Translations under genes and position numbers: made by a program
Source: Dipetalonema caudispina
Taxonomy: Eukaryota > Nematoda > Chromadorea > Rhabditida > Onchocercidae
Direction of reading: 5' to 3'
Length of the DNA stretch: 64,000 nucleotides
Assembly (NCBI GenBank): GCA_013365325.1
Contig: JABVXV010000008.1
Span: 310,001 to 374,000 of the forward strand
Notes under the pieces: model-generated
The model's input: only the letters and a program-made list of their open reading frames with translations
The model's database searches: none
Told to the model about the DNA's origin: nothing
Shown here: positions 12,648-24,875 of the stretch, in pieces
Layout of the letters: each line of letters starts with the position of its first letter
How positions within the stretch are numbered: position 1 is the first letter of the stretch

Positions 12648-15600
12648 ATTAAAATTGAATGATGAATGGTAAGTAAAGTAACTTTTAGTGGAACATTCAT
12701 AACTAACATTGCATTGCTTATTTTATAACTCTGATATTATACTCCGCTATTATTGATAAACACATATTAGATCAGTAAGAAGGATAAAAAGATATAGACA
12801 AGTTTTCATGAAATAAATGATCTTAAAATATATTTTTCAAAACTCTTCTATACTGTATAAGATAATAAACTTTCCAGGAATCTATGAGAAAAACTTTTTT
12901 CAAAGAATTTTATTCGCCTGTTAGACTTCTCTTCGCACTTTATGAGCTGATGCCTTACAGAATGCGAAGAGATATTCCTGGATGGTTGCAGAAGGAAAGT
13001 TTAGGAAATATTACAGTGGGGAGAATATGTGAGATTTTAAGAAGAAAATGGATGAAAAAGTTAAAAATTAGGAGAAAAAATTGATTTAGTGGCAAAAATA
13101 CTATGACTGGGATATGAAAAAAGGATATGGGAAAGGATTTATAAAGTATTTAAAAAAGAGAATCAAAGAGAAGTGCCGTGAAGATAGGTGTAAATTTTAA
13201 ATCTTCTTATTCGGTAACTTCGATACCGATCGCTTTCAACAATACCATCGATGTCATCCATAATTCTCTTGAAATAATCTTGAAATAAACCAAGTGCATC
13301 TAAATATTTCTAAATTGACATTAATTTTTTGATTATAGGAATGGATATACTATAAAATATTGTGTTAAGGAATGTTAAACGCATTAAAAGATTTAATAGT
13401 TAATTTCCATTTTCATTTCATGCATGTCAAATGATCGGACTGTAGCAGCGCAAATTGCACGATTGAAATTTTCCTTAGCAAACCCGAGGAAAGTTTGTAA
13501 ATTTCAATTTGACCTGTATGCTTAATTTGACTACTTTAACTTAATTTTCGTTGCAGGAAGGAATTAGATCTTCGGGAACTGTAGAATTCATTTTTAAAGC
13601 AAGAATAATGATGGAACATCTTCTGGAGGGAGAAGGATGAAGTCGGGGGAAGTTGTGATGCTTTCAGTCCCCGTTGCATTCATTCTCTATTCCCATTCTA
13701 TTCCCGAATCCATCGTTTCACCCTTTTCTCTTTCTTTTTGTCGTGTTCCCAATTTCGATTTTGGTGCCAGGTTGCGCATAGCAAAGTACATTTTTGGCGC
13801 ATTTTTCGACCAACAGACTACACCACAATAGTGCAGTCTGTTTTCCTTCCGGCAGTTACCCTTTCTTTTGCCATTCCATACTTCCTATTAGTTCGGTTAC
13901 TTCAGAACGTTGCAAATCATTTTCTCCACACATCATCTTTTTCGAGGGTTTTCTTTAATTTTCTCTTCTTTCTCTTTACACAACTGGATCGCGAGATTAT
14001 GCGGGATCTCGAGGATGATACATCAAAAAGCGCTAAATGTATTTAATATGCACTTATTTACTCAATGCTCCCACTTCTTCATTCACATTCTAACTGTCTT
14101 CCTCTTCTTTTTCCGTTTATTTTCCTCTTCTCTTGATGGCGCTCATGTAACATATATATTTTCAGGTTTTCTTGACCTATCGTTAGTTTCCTGAACTGAT
14201 TATTTCTTCTAGTTTATCTTCTGTGTATGTTTACTGCTGCGTGTATTGCGTGTGTTACTCAGAACCACTGTATTGTAAATTTTTAAGAGTCGTCAGGACT
14301 ATCGGAGTTTAGTAAAAATTAAATTTTTACCGAGAAAGTGAGATGCGTCTGAAGTTTTTGATAACAAAAAATTGATCTTATTCAAGCTTATCAATGCTTC
14401 GAATATTGTAAAAGAAGTTTGCTTGTTGAGTAAATTTCTTATATCAAACTGAATTTATTTAAAAACTTCTGATCATGCCAAGTTTCAGAAAGAATCAATA
14501 ATTGGACTTATCCAACTTTAATGCAACATTAACATCATCTTGTTGAGGCCTCATTTTTGAATTATATCCTTGTAAATATACTACAAATTTCTTACATACT
14601 TCATACCTGTCTTGAAACATAAAGTAAGATCATACGTAGCATTCCAAACTATGCTTTTCTCGGTCAGAGTAGTAGTCAACAGGTTAGTGGAAAATGCAGT
14701 AGTCATTGAGAAATATGAACCGAATGTTCCGTCTATTAATTCATTATTGAAGAACTTATGTAAGCTCTGTGTTGGCATTATTTCCATATATAATTAATTA
14801 TCGCATATTTCACCTTCATTACCTCATCCCAAGTTAATTACTTAAGAACTAGAGAAGTACATGTGAAATTTTTACGTAACAATTATGCATGGATATCTAT
14901 GGAAAGATTCAATTGTTAACAGTATTGCTCCATACATGATTAATTCTCAAAGGTTAAATCGTTTTATCGATTTTTCATTGCTGATGCACCGCCTTGATCG
15001 ATAGTCACTGATCCATTGATAATTGATAAGTATAACAAGAACTAAAGAGAGAGAGAGCATGTGCATAGGGCATTGAAATCTACATTGTGGTTCAAAAATC
15101 TGTTTAGTTTGAATTTGAAAGTATTTGAAAGTACATCTAATTCATACATCAACTTCCTGTAAAATTACTTTATCTGTGGTATCCGTGCTTCGATGAGCGC
15201 TTTTCACGAAATTTTTTTAGTTATGAGCAAATTAATGCGGACTTATTACAAGAGCTAATGGATTGACGTCTGTTTTTCAACTTTACATAATACTACGTAG
15301 CCAAAATTTATACAGAAATGACATAAAGTTATGAAATTTTGTGGAAATACAGAAACAGATTACCACAATATATCATCTTTTCTGTCATCCATCTATTATG
15401 CTATTTTCTTTATTTTCTATTTTTTAATTCTTATAAATTAAAGTTTACAGTTCTTTCAACTTATGTTTAATTACCTTTGAATGACAAATAGATCATTATT
15501 TTTCCTTTCGAAATACCATAAAAGCATGCTTAGAAAGCCTAGCAACATCGCGATAACGTCGTAGTTTTTTTCAGGAAAAGTATTTCAATTTTAACTTCAA

Positions 15601-18600
15601 CTGAAAAATCTGTTTCTAGAATATATATATATAAATTAGTAAATTTACACATATATTTTTACGCTTGTTTGTTTCAAATGTCACGCCACGCAGCCGATCA
15701 AAGTACTGTGAAAAAAACGCAAATTTACCAAGATATCCAATTCTCATCTAGCGGACTAATCAGGACTGCAGCAGTGGCAATACAGACTTTAATGTGACAT
15801 AGGTGACATTTTGAACTGACTCTTATTGAAAAATGAATACATACGTATTTGCTTAAAATCAATTCAAAATTTTGAAATAGTCCTCCTTTTACCTATTAAA
15901 TAATCCATTCTCTCTCCGTTGCCATTTACTTCAATAAGAATAGAATTATTAAATTTTCGTCAATTCAAATACGAAAGGTTTTGAGTTTGAGTTAGAGCAT
16001 GCGCAAGCAATCAATGTCATCAAACTATTTTGGTTAACAAATCTCATTGATACTCAATTTAGGCATATTTTTCTAAAGATTGAAGTTAATAGCAAACAAC
16101 AGAAATCTTTTAGGAAAAAAAAATTGACTGCAATCAGATTTTGTAATAAATTTGTTTTGTAATTAAAATGTGCTACAAGAATTAGAAGATAATAATCTTC
16201 TGATCTGAACTTTGTATAAAGTGAGAAGTAATGCTTTTTTTCTCTCGAAAATATTCTATCTATTAAACATATACCTGAAAATATTTTCCGATTCCTAGTA
16301 AAACTGCTTATGTTGAAATGCTTCAAGACAATAAAATTGAAACGAATCGAATGATACAATACAAAAATAAATTAACTGAAAAGAAAACCATTGCTAATTT
16401 TATGTAAGATAACAATGTTATGTGATTATTTATGGAAATAAACGAAGTTTCAGTTGGTCCAGCATAGTTAAATATAATAGCTAAAGCTTTTCTTGCATCA
16501 TAAATGAATTAGAAGATGTTAAGAAGTATCAAAATCTTACCTATCTTTTTGTAGTAACGATTCTCTGGCAAAAATTTCCAACATTCTTCAAATAATACAT
16601 CAATTAAAAGAGCATTCTTGTAACCAATATGACTTTCAAAAGGATTATAACACTGTCTCTATTGATTTACAATGAATAATTGAGAATTTTGAACTAAGTA
16701 TTTTGAATTTTTTTGAAACCGTATTTATCTGTTTGTTGTATTCAGCAAGCGAACTGTAATATGATTCAGTATCAGAAATATTTTAGCCATATGATATATT
16801 AATGCATTTAATAAGCAATAGACCCGAAGTCTTGAAGATCTTTTGCTTTTTTAGTTTTCCTTTTTTTCCTTTTTTTTTTGGAGTAAGAATGGTATAGTAT
16901 GGATGTTCCAAATCAATTTGTCTGAATTTTTAGCATCGCAGTAGAAATGATATTTTGTATGAAGAAGGCTAATAGAATGAGTTGAAAGTACTAAATAGTT
17001 TGAAGAATTCCTGAATTGAATATATAATGGGTGCATATCTGTATCTAACAACAATTGTTATACATTAATTGAACGGCTTTCATTAATGATGTGTGAAAAA
17101 TCTGTTTTAATTGTTTGAAATCAGACTAATTATTGCTTTGTGGTACCCCATCAATCAGTTTATAGCAGTAACACTAGCAGGACTAAGGTGTATCAGAAGA
17201 ACCTGCAATCATTTCATCACTATTTCCCTTGAATTTTGTATGATTTGTTGGAAGATGCTTGTTTTCGGACTTAAAAATCATTGAAAAATAACTCAAAACC
17301 AGTGCAATTGATTTCTTCCCAGTGTTCTAAGATTGAGTAAACAGTATTTCGATCGTTTTATCATCATTTAAAAAAATGAACAAACGACACTTCAGAAAAT
17401 CAAAGTAAAGTATTTTTTGCAGTTCTCTAAATTGCTAATGTAAATTGCCAAACTTACAGTTTATTCCAATGATGTTCACTGAAATTGAATTATGGGGATG
17501 TTTAACAGCAATTGAGGTGTATCTGGCATTATCTTTGATAACAGCGAATTTCGCATAGCTCGAAATAATAGCATTTTTAAGTTGTTTCGAAATATCAGCA
17601 GAAAATCGGTGCAGATAGAGCCTGGTTGATTGTTTGAGTTCAGAATGTTCATGCTGAGAAGATGGCTGACTGCATGCTTTGTTGATATTCGTGCTATTGC
17701 ATAATCGGTGCATGTCATCATTCGCCAGATTCAAATAGAAATTGAAGAGTATCTAAAATTTTACTTAACAGCCATTCTGTTCCTCTTTCATATAAAAGAC
17801 GAAAAAAAAGGACACCATTTTTACATACTTTCATCAATTAAATTGTTTGTCCCAGCTAGTCAATACTTCAGATTTCATTGTCCATTGCGGCTTATTTACA
17901 AATATTTATTTCTTCTTTAAAGTTTTATTCAGCATGCGAAAAAGCCATATTTCAATACGAAAAAAAAAGAAGAACTCATAATTTGAATTTCTATCAAAAA
18001 AATTCGCAAGAAATTATTTTCAAAGTATGCAGTAAAATTTTAGGTTGCTTGATATTTTGAGATTTTCAACAGCGAGCATTTGAAATGTTAATAAGGGGCT
18101 TAATTATTCCACAAAAGATTGCACGTTGCATACAAATATAGAACATATTGATACGTTCAGTATCCAGTAATTATATATTGCCATTATCTAGACCATTTGA
18201 GATAGTCCCTTTATTTTTAAATGGTCATTAAAAATAAGAGAAATTTAAAAGATGGTGAACATTATGAGCATAAGGCGGATGAAAAAAGATGCCGAGATGA
18301 AGGGAGGAATAAGTTTTAGGCTCTCTCCTTAGTAGAAGCCTATAAGAGTAAGGTCTAAACGATTGTTTGCTTAATTGTCCTCTTATACATCCCAATATTT
18401 TTCGGTTTTATTGGTTTGGATCAGTTTCACAAAAAAAAAAAGAAAAAATTATTTTACACGAAATAGAGAAAAAATTCAACTTTCGGTATGAAAAAATATG
18501 CATGCATAACATTAATGATTATTAGAGATCTGAATATGACCAATGAACTTTTGAAATGAAATTAATATATGATAAAATGCCTTAGCACCTCAATAACAGT

Positions 18601-20379
18601 ATTCAGCAACTGAACGATTACTTAAGTAATATCACTCGATTGTTAGCATTTCCCAAATCAGTTCAATCGTTTTTAAATAGGACCAAAATTATTAACAATG
18701 CTATCTAAATAATAAAAGAATAATTGTTAAACTAGAATTTTTTCTCCATATCAGAGTTTGAATAGGAATCAAATAATGAATATACCGAATATTCTTTGTT
18801 GAAATGTACAACTAGAAATTAGAGTTCAAATTATTTGCATAGCTTATTCAATAGCACTTCATTTCAAAGGAGATGGAATGTTGCTTATGCCTAAATTTGT
18901 TTTGAGTATCTGTCCTATTGTACAGTATCCTTTCAGTATTGTTTTAATCTAATTGTTTCTGCAAATTCCTTATATCGACCTCATTTACCTTCAAATTGAA
19001 AATTTCATTAGAATCTCATAAAAATACATATATATCAAAAAGTGAAGAACATTGACAAGAATGCATTACTTGATAATTACCTAATATTTTAATATTATGT
19101 GGTAAATGCCGGATAGAGTGTCCGTTCCCGTCAAATCGATATCATTCAAAACAGAAAAAAAAAAAGGAAAGGAGAAATGATAGCCTTGATAAATCAAAAG
19201 TGAAGAAGTGTTTCATTGGGCATCAGCTCTGTCCATCCACATGAATCCTCTAATAATCGTTATTCAAGAAAGTAATAGAATGGATTTAAATTTGAGATAG
19301 AAATGTCATAAAATACAAAATTGTTAAGCTGTTTTGAAATCAATAAACGATGATTGCATCAGTACATGAATTATGTCAAGAGACTACTCACTTGGTGCTT
19401 TTGCATTTCAAAAATTAATTCAAAGTTCATGCTTGAGATATCCTTGGATTTGATGCATTTCATCCGGTAGAATGTAGCATCAATCTTCAGTGCGAAATGG
19501 CTTGTGAGAGCAATTCATTTGATAGGATAGGAGCTTACTTGTGATAATTAATAGGCAGCAGTGATAACTGTCATCTGTCATCCTTTTTTTTTTGATGACT
19601 CTTTTCTCATTTGCAGAATGCCTGAATCGTATCAATTGTCAACAGGACACTGAGAAAGAATGCAATGGTTTTAAGTCAAATGTTCACAACTTGCTCCGAC
19701 AAATGTTTTTGTATATTTGAGTCAAAGATGCTCCTTTTTTCCCCTAGCAGATACAGTGTAAACAGAGAGATTCAGAGGATACTGCAAAGAGAAATGATGG
19801 GACATGGTAATGTTATATAGAAACCAGATTTTCAGCAATCTTCGGTGGTAAGCGTTGGGAGTGTCATCGATGACATATCACTCTAATATGATGTTCAATA
19901 TGTCATCTGAATCCTATTCATTCTGAGATATTAGTGTTCGTTTTCGATAGGGTTACTTCACTCATCGGTATCATGTTTTACAATAACTTGGCTTTTGTTA
20001 TTACTGCAAAATAAACAAATTTTATTGATATGAAATATTTTCCCCTTACAAGCATTAAACAACAGTAACAGAGATGATTACAAGCAGTGCTATTTTGATG
20101 ATTATTGACATAATGTTGGACTCATGCCTTTCCTAGCTCATTTCTTATTTTCTAGAGTATCAAATGGTTATCAGTCGAATTATCACATCTCTTCCTGGAT
20201 TTACAGTAACAGATTGATTGTAGTAGTGATTTACAGTACTATAGGCTTTGGAGAAGGTAGCACATACTTAATGAAGTGGTATTTGTAAAAATGGTTGGTC
20301 AGTTTGATGTTTGTTAAAATTTTAGATTTAGAAATACTTGTGGCATTACTAAATACATCGAAATAGGGGTGGAATAGAA
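12648..20379. other. Gene-poor stretch, left part
   Basis: No recognisable protein family on either strand. Noted inside it: a 66-codon ORF at 12884-13084 preceded by a TTTCCAG-like acceptor (unknown, doubtful), a pyrimidine-rich less AT-rich block at about 13.56-14.22 kb, and a 99-codon minus-strand ORF at 17435-17734. The rest is AT-rich DNA with short homopolymer runs. Confidence 0.6.
17435..17734 (-). CDS. Orphan ORF of 99 codons, unknown
   Basis: Open ATG-to-stop frame on the minus strand with a mixed, non-repetitive composition (for example ELKQSTRLYLHRF, LKNAIISSYAKFAVIKDNAR). It has no signal peptide or long hydrophobic segment. No splice sites were needed and no family was recognised. 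Length is modest for DNA this AT-rich, so it may be real or chance. Listed because it is one of the longest ORFs in 20 kb that otherwise lack genes. Confidence 0.2.
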   Translation of the reverse strand: MNLANDDMHRLCNSTNINKACSQPSSQHEHSELKQSTRLYLHRFSADISKQLKNAIISSYAKFAVIKDNARYTSIAVKHPHNSISVNIIGINCKFGNLH

Positions 20380-21480
20380 GGGAAGGGAAAGGATGAATGT
20401 CGTGGTGGTGGTGGGAGAGACAGGTGAGGAGAAGTTGAGATCAGTCTCGGGATGGATAATGTGCAGTATTTATTGCACTGCACGGATCATTTCCCTTACC
20501 GGTCCCTTGGACTTTAAAAGTCTGCTGCTGCACGTGGCTATGCAAGGAGGATTCGACGAGGCTGCAATCAATGAGAGGGTTAAGGGCAACAAGAGCACAC
20601 AAGAGGTGCTTGTTAAATGGCCCACAGTATGACTGACATCTAGACCAGACGGTGGAACGAACGGCTAGCAGACTGGAAAGTTCAAATTTGAATCAAACAT
20701 TAGGGGATGGCTGTTTCATCCTCTTCGATGAAACATATATATATGTGTGGTGTGCGTATGCCGAGAGTGCGGATAGTGCGTGCAAGGATGTGCGCTTCAT
20801 AGGAGAGAAGAGCAGGCAACACCTGCGACTAAGGGAAAAAAAATGAAGTTTCTGCACAAGTCTGTGTATGCTTCCCGTCTGGGAGCCATCTGATGTGATG
20901 CGGCCCCCCGGCAATATGCAGTCTGAGGGGCCGCCATCCCTATCCATCCATCCATGTACTCTTCCTCTCTCTGCGCATAATGAGAGCTATCTGAAAAAGA
21001 TGTACGGGCAAACCTATCTTCTGTGCACAGTGACAGCACCCATCCAACCAATGCTTCCCCCATCCTCTTTTTGTATGCCGACTGCAAGATTGAGAGTAAT
21101 GTAAGAGATTGTGTCGCTCAACAAGGAAGAGAAACAAAGAAAATAGGACGGCACTTACCAGCGCGCCACCGTAGTTTTTATGCATGCATTCGAGCTCGTA
21201 TTCTTCGCGCTGAGTGTTGCGGCTATATAAATGTGTTTGGGGTAGCAAGGGAGTGCAAATGCAATGAGCGCGTCGTCCATAATCGTGCCTCCTCTATCTG
21301 TCACGGACATCCTGCATGCACGCACGCACGCACGCACACATGCAATACGCAGACAGACGGACGGATGAAGAAGTGATGAGCTGTGCGGATGGTTCATTTA
21401 CTTTCTCCTGAAACGATGGGATGAGACGGTTCGAAGGGAATGCTCTGAAGAAGACCTGAGGACGTTTTATCACTCTTCTC
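20380..21480. promoter_or_regulatory. Compositional island with TATA box, possible promoter/first-exon region
   Basis: About 1.1 kb clearly richer in G+C and CpG than the flanks. It contains TATATAAA at 21234-21241 (plus strand), a (GCAC)n run at 21318-21340, and a consensus donor read on the minus strand at about 21157 (CGCTG|gtaagtg). A second donor-like site (GACAG|gtgagg) occurs on the plus strand at about 20423. Overlapping ORFs on both strands have no recognisable product. Best explained as a promoter, UTR or non-coding RNA region. Function is inference. Confidence 0.35.
21318..21340. repeat. (GCAC)n microsatellite
   Basis: Five tandem GCAC units followed by ACA, in the compositional island. 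Confidence 0.85.
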
Positions 21481-24382
21481 CTTATCACGACCACTCATGT
21501 TCTTGCCACTATCACTCTTCTCGTTATCACTATCAGTTTCTTGTTATCTCCCATAAAAACTGCTTACTGCAACTGGAAAAGTGCATCGACTTGCTTTAAC
21601 TCATCCCTTGCCATCAAATGATCTAGCACTATCAAATGCCAATATCATGAATAAATACGGTCTTTTTCTTATTGTACATCATAGCGTTTAGATCATTTCA
21701 TGCATAGATCGAAGCCTTTGTACTACGTGTCTACTCACGTGACACGTCAGTACTACATCATATAATATTTATGCGCAGTCCAGATGATCCATTTTGCATA
21801 TTTCTGCTTTACACTGTTCCCCACTTTTCAACGACAATTTCATCTTCCAAATTATTTCTTTTCTAATAATCATATAAAGCATCACTTTCCCATATTAGTG
21901 CTTTTGTTTCAACATCAAACAGAAGTGCCATACTATCCTGACAATCTTCAAAGTTCTATATTTGTTCTCGAAAATTTCTCCCGGAAAAGGTTATCATAGA
22001 GTGATGTCTACTGAACAAATATCTTGGCTGATAGGTCGTCCTATGCCTTTAATGAATTACAATCCAGTTCAATCTTTTTTTTTCACTATCTTTCGTCTGC
22101 GATTGGAATCAGTAAGAGATTCATTTAACATTTATATCAATTAGTGTTGTCACTCTCTTCACCCACTTATTTTCAACTGATAAATAAAGTGCTCGGAAAA
22201 GATGGAAATACGGAATTATTCTGCGAATGAACGAGAACTTTGTTTAGCATTCTCCGCATTTCTTTGCAGCAATCAACAAGACAATGCACTTTTATGAGCC
22301 TCTGGCCCTGGGCTACAGCACATTGATCGGAACTATATGGTCGTTACTTTCTATGAGGTATCCATTCATAATAGAACAGCTGGTCATATCATCCCATCGA
22401 ATATCGCTTAGAGCTATGTATCATCGATTCTGTCATTAAACAGCTTATAAAAATCTAAAATGATTTAACAAACACTGAGCTATGTATTATCAGCATTTTA
22501 GATCACGCTTAAATATGTTGAAGAGGAAATTTTTATACTGACACAGAATACTTGACAAAATAGTAAGAAATGTGACTCATCATATTAGGATACGACAAAG
22601 AGGTCAGTAAAGTAAATGAATGTAATTTTGTCTTCTTATTACCTAAATAAAAAATGAAAACCAACAAGAGAATGTGCAATTGCTCCATTTAAATAAGAAA
22701 CTTTTTTCCCAATGTTCTCAAAATAGCTTGCAGATCGTTTTGCGATTACGCTGCAGTAGGTGCAATGATTGTTTGGAAGTGTTTATTACTATTTTTTTCT
22801 CTTAAAATTTCCTTTTATGCAAAATTAGTTTTGTGCACTAAAATAAATTCCAATTCTTTCGTGTTACTTTTCTACTCAGTCCATACCTTTTGTTGTTAAT
22901 ATCAATTTTTCAGCGTCCCTGTAACACTGAAATATGAAGCAACACTGACAATCTTCACATTGGGTCTTGACCTACAATTATACTCCATTTGAAGTACAGG
23001 AAAGAAGCAGAACTGGAACACAACTTGCTTTTTTAAGGTAAAATAAGTAACAAGTTAAGAAATGAACCTCAGTGGAAAGTTCAGAAATGGATGAAACTGT
23101 TGCTTCTTTTGCGACAGTATATTTGTCATGTAGAAAGCAATGAGGACATTTTTTCATTCATTTTTCTACATATTTTCTTTAAGTATTATTTCCTGTAAGT
23201 GCCTTGTGAAAAGCTATGTAATATTTAGGAACTACAGTTATAAAGATTAGCAACTGTTTTTAAAAGAAAATACAAGTTTTCTTCGAAATCACACTTCTTT
23301 CAGACAGAAGAGAGCTTTAGCTTAATGATAAAGAAGAAAGCTTGCATAGTCAATCGTCGAATAAACTTTCAAAATAAAATTGACAGCTGTTCATGATATT
23401 ATGATGACTAGAACAGTGGTTAATTAAATGCTTACTAGTAGTGATTTTCGTTCTTCATCACTACAAATATTGGGTCACAATAGAATTATTCAAATTCCAA
23501 ACCGAAAGTTAAAAATTTCGAACGAAATATTAATATTTGGAAAATTAATAAGTTGATAGAAGTTTGCTACTATATTGATTGATAAAACATCATAATATCC
23601 GAGAAAAATGTCAAAAAAAATTTTTATAATAGATTGAAATTGATTTTTTCGAACAAAATGTAGATTGTGGAATGAGTCGAGTGCTAGGTCGATGCTACGC
23701 AGTAAATTTTTGATAATAATAATGGAGTGAAGTGAAATTTAACTATAAATCATTTGGCGATTTTCAAATTTTGATTTAATAAAATTTGCTTTTCAGTAGT
23801 AGTTTGCTGTCTGGTCAGATGTGTTTTTAATCAGAGATTCAGTACGCCATACATAAAATATCGATGGATTGCATCAATAAAGTAATTTCTTTAAATTTTG
23901 GAATTTAAATCTTGAACTGTTCGCAAAGTTTCTAAACCGATCGGTAACATTGCCTTTAGACAGCCATTTGGTTCAGGATAGAATTAGGCATTAAACTATA
24001 AGTAGAGAAGAAAAGTGGAATATATGGCTCGATGCGTTCGGATCATTTGTCAGCTAATAGAAAAAGTAAAAAAGATACAGATGGTTCTATATCGGTGTGG
24101 TGATCGTCCATATAAATAAGACACTCAGATTTTTTTCTGACAATACTTTTACCCAAAATTTCATATTATTCCATCATTTAAGAAATAATTGTAAGCGATT
24201 GGTTCGTTAAATTTGTATTACATGTTGATGAATTTTTTAATTAGTTGTTATCGAAAGATAATAAGGCTGAAATGGAGTTGTTAGCTGTGTTTGGCCTTTG
24301 CATTGGCAATTAATTTAGATAGGAAAAGTCATTATCTGTCGCGTCGTGATTTACATTACTCAGTGTTTATTTAAAATTTTAA

Positions 24383-24390
24383 TGACGTCA
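24383..24390. promoter_or_regulatory. CRE-type palindrome TGACGTCA
   Basis: Perfect consensus binding site for CREB/ATF bZIP factors. No adjacent gene start was identified, so its relevance is unknown. Confidence 0.25.
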
Positions 24391-24763
24391 CTCTCGCCAA
24401 CATTATCATTGAAAGGTTTTGCTGTGCCCTTGGACTCAAAAAGCCCTTTTTCTTCCCTCATTTTGTTAATATTTAACAAAGAAAAGCAAAAAGGACGACT
24501 ACGTGGGCGTGAAACGAGACTGGCACTGTTTGAGGAAACAGACAGCAATAATTGATTGCGCCCAGACTGAAGAAAAGGAATCGACTAGAAGAGCCATTAC
24601 ATTTTTAGCAATTTCTGTCCCTAACACATTTCTTTTTTTTTTTCTAATCCCTTTGAAACTTAAACAGTAAATTTTTAGACAATTTTGTCATCAATACTCA
24701 ATGCCGCTCAGACAATCCATATTACTTGAGATAAAGTTGTAAGAGAGTAAAATCATACCTTTT

Positions 24764-24875
24764 CCAGCAGCACATCTTCCCTCTCCGATACTTTTAGCTT
24801 CATCATATGCTCTTTCCATGGCCAGCTTACCACTTTTTTTCCACGCTTTCCTTTCTTTTTTCTTCTTTCAATCCT
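24764..24875 (-). CDS. Exon-like basic ORF, unknown
   Basis: On the minus strand this segment lies between a TTTTTTTAG acceptor (about 24877) and a donor AAAAG|gtatga (about 24762). In the frame that stays open it reads IERRKKKGKRGKKVV then SWPWKEHMMKLKVSERED, i.e. a basic, nuclear-localisation-like stretch followed by a mixed helix. No partner exons were joined with confidence, so it remains an isolated candidate. Confidence 0.25.

Noticed and set aside
20467..20500. TATTGCACT resembling the miR-92/235 seed, beside a GTGCAG/CTGCAC inverted repeat
   Set aside because: The stem is only 6 bp, the seed would fall in the loop, and no second arm pairs with it.
20393..20632. 79-codon ORF starting MNVVVVVGETG, hinting at a Walker A motif
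   Set aside because: No GKT/S follows and the sequence diverges at once. The repeat-like gtggtggtg explains the valines.
23396..23420. TGACTAGAA resembling the miR-44/279 seed
   Set aside because: Only a 6-bp CTGTTC/GAACAG stem with poor internal pairing, and the wrong geometry for a 3'-arm miRNA.
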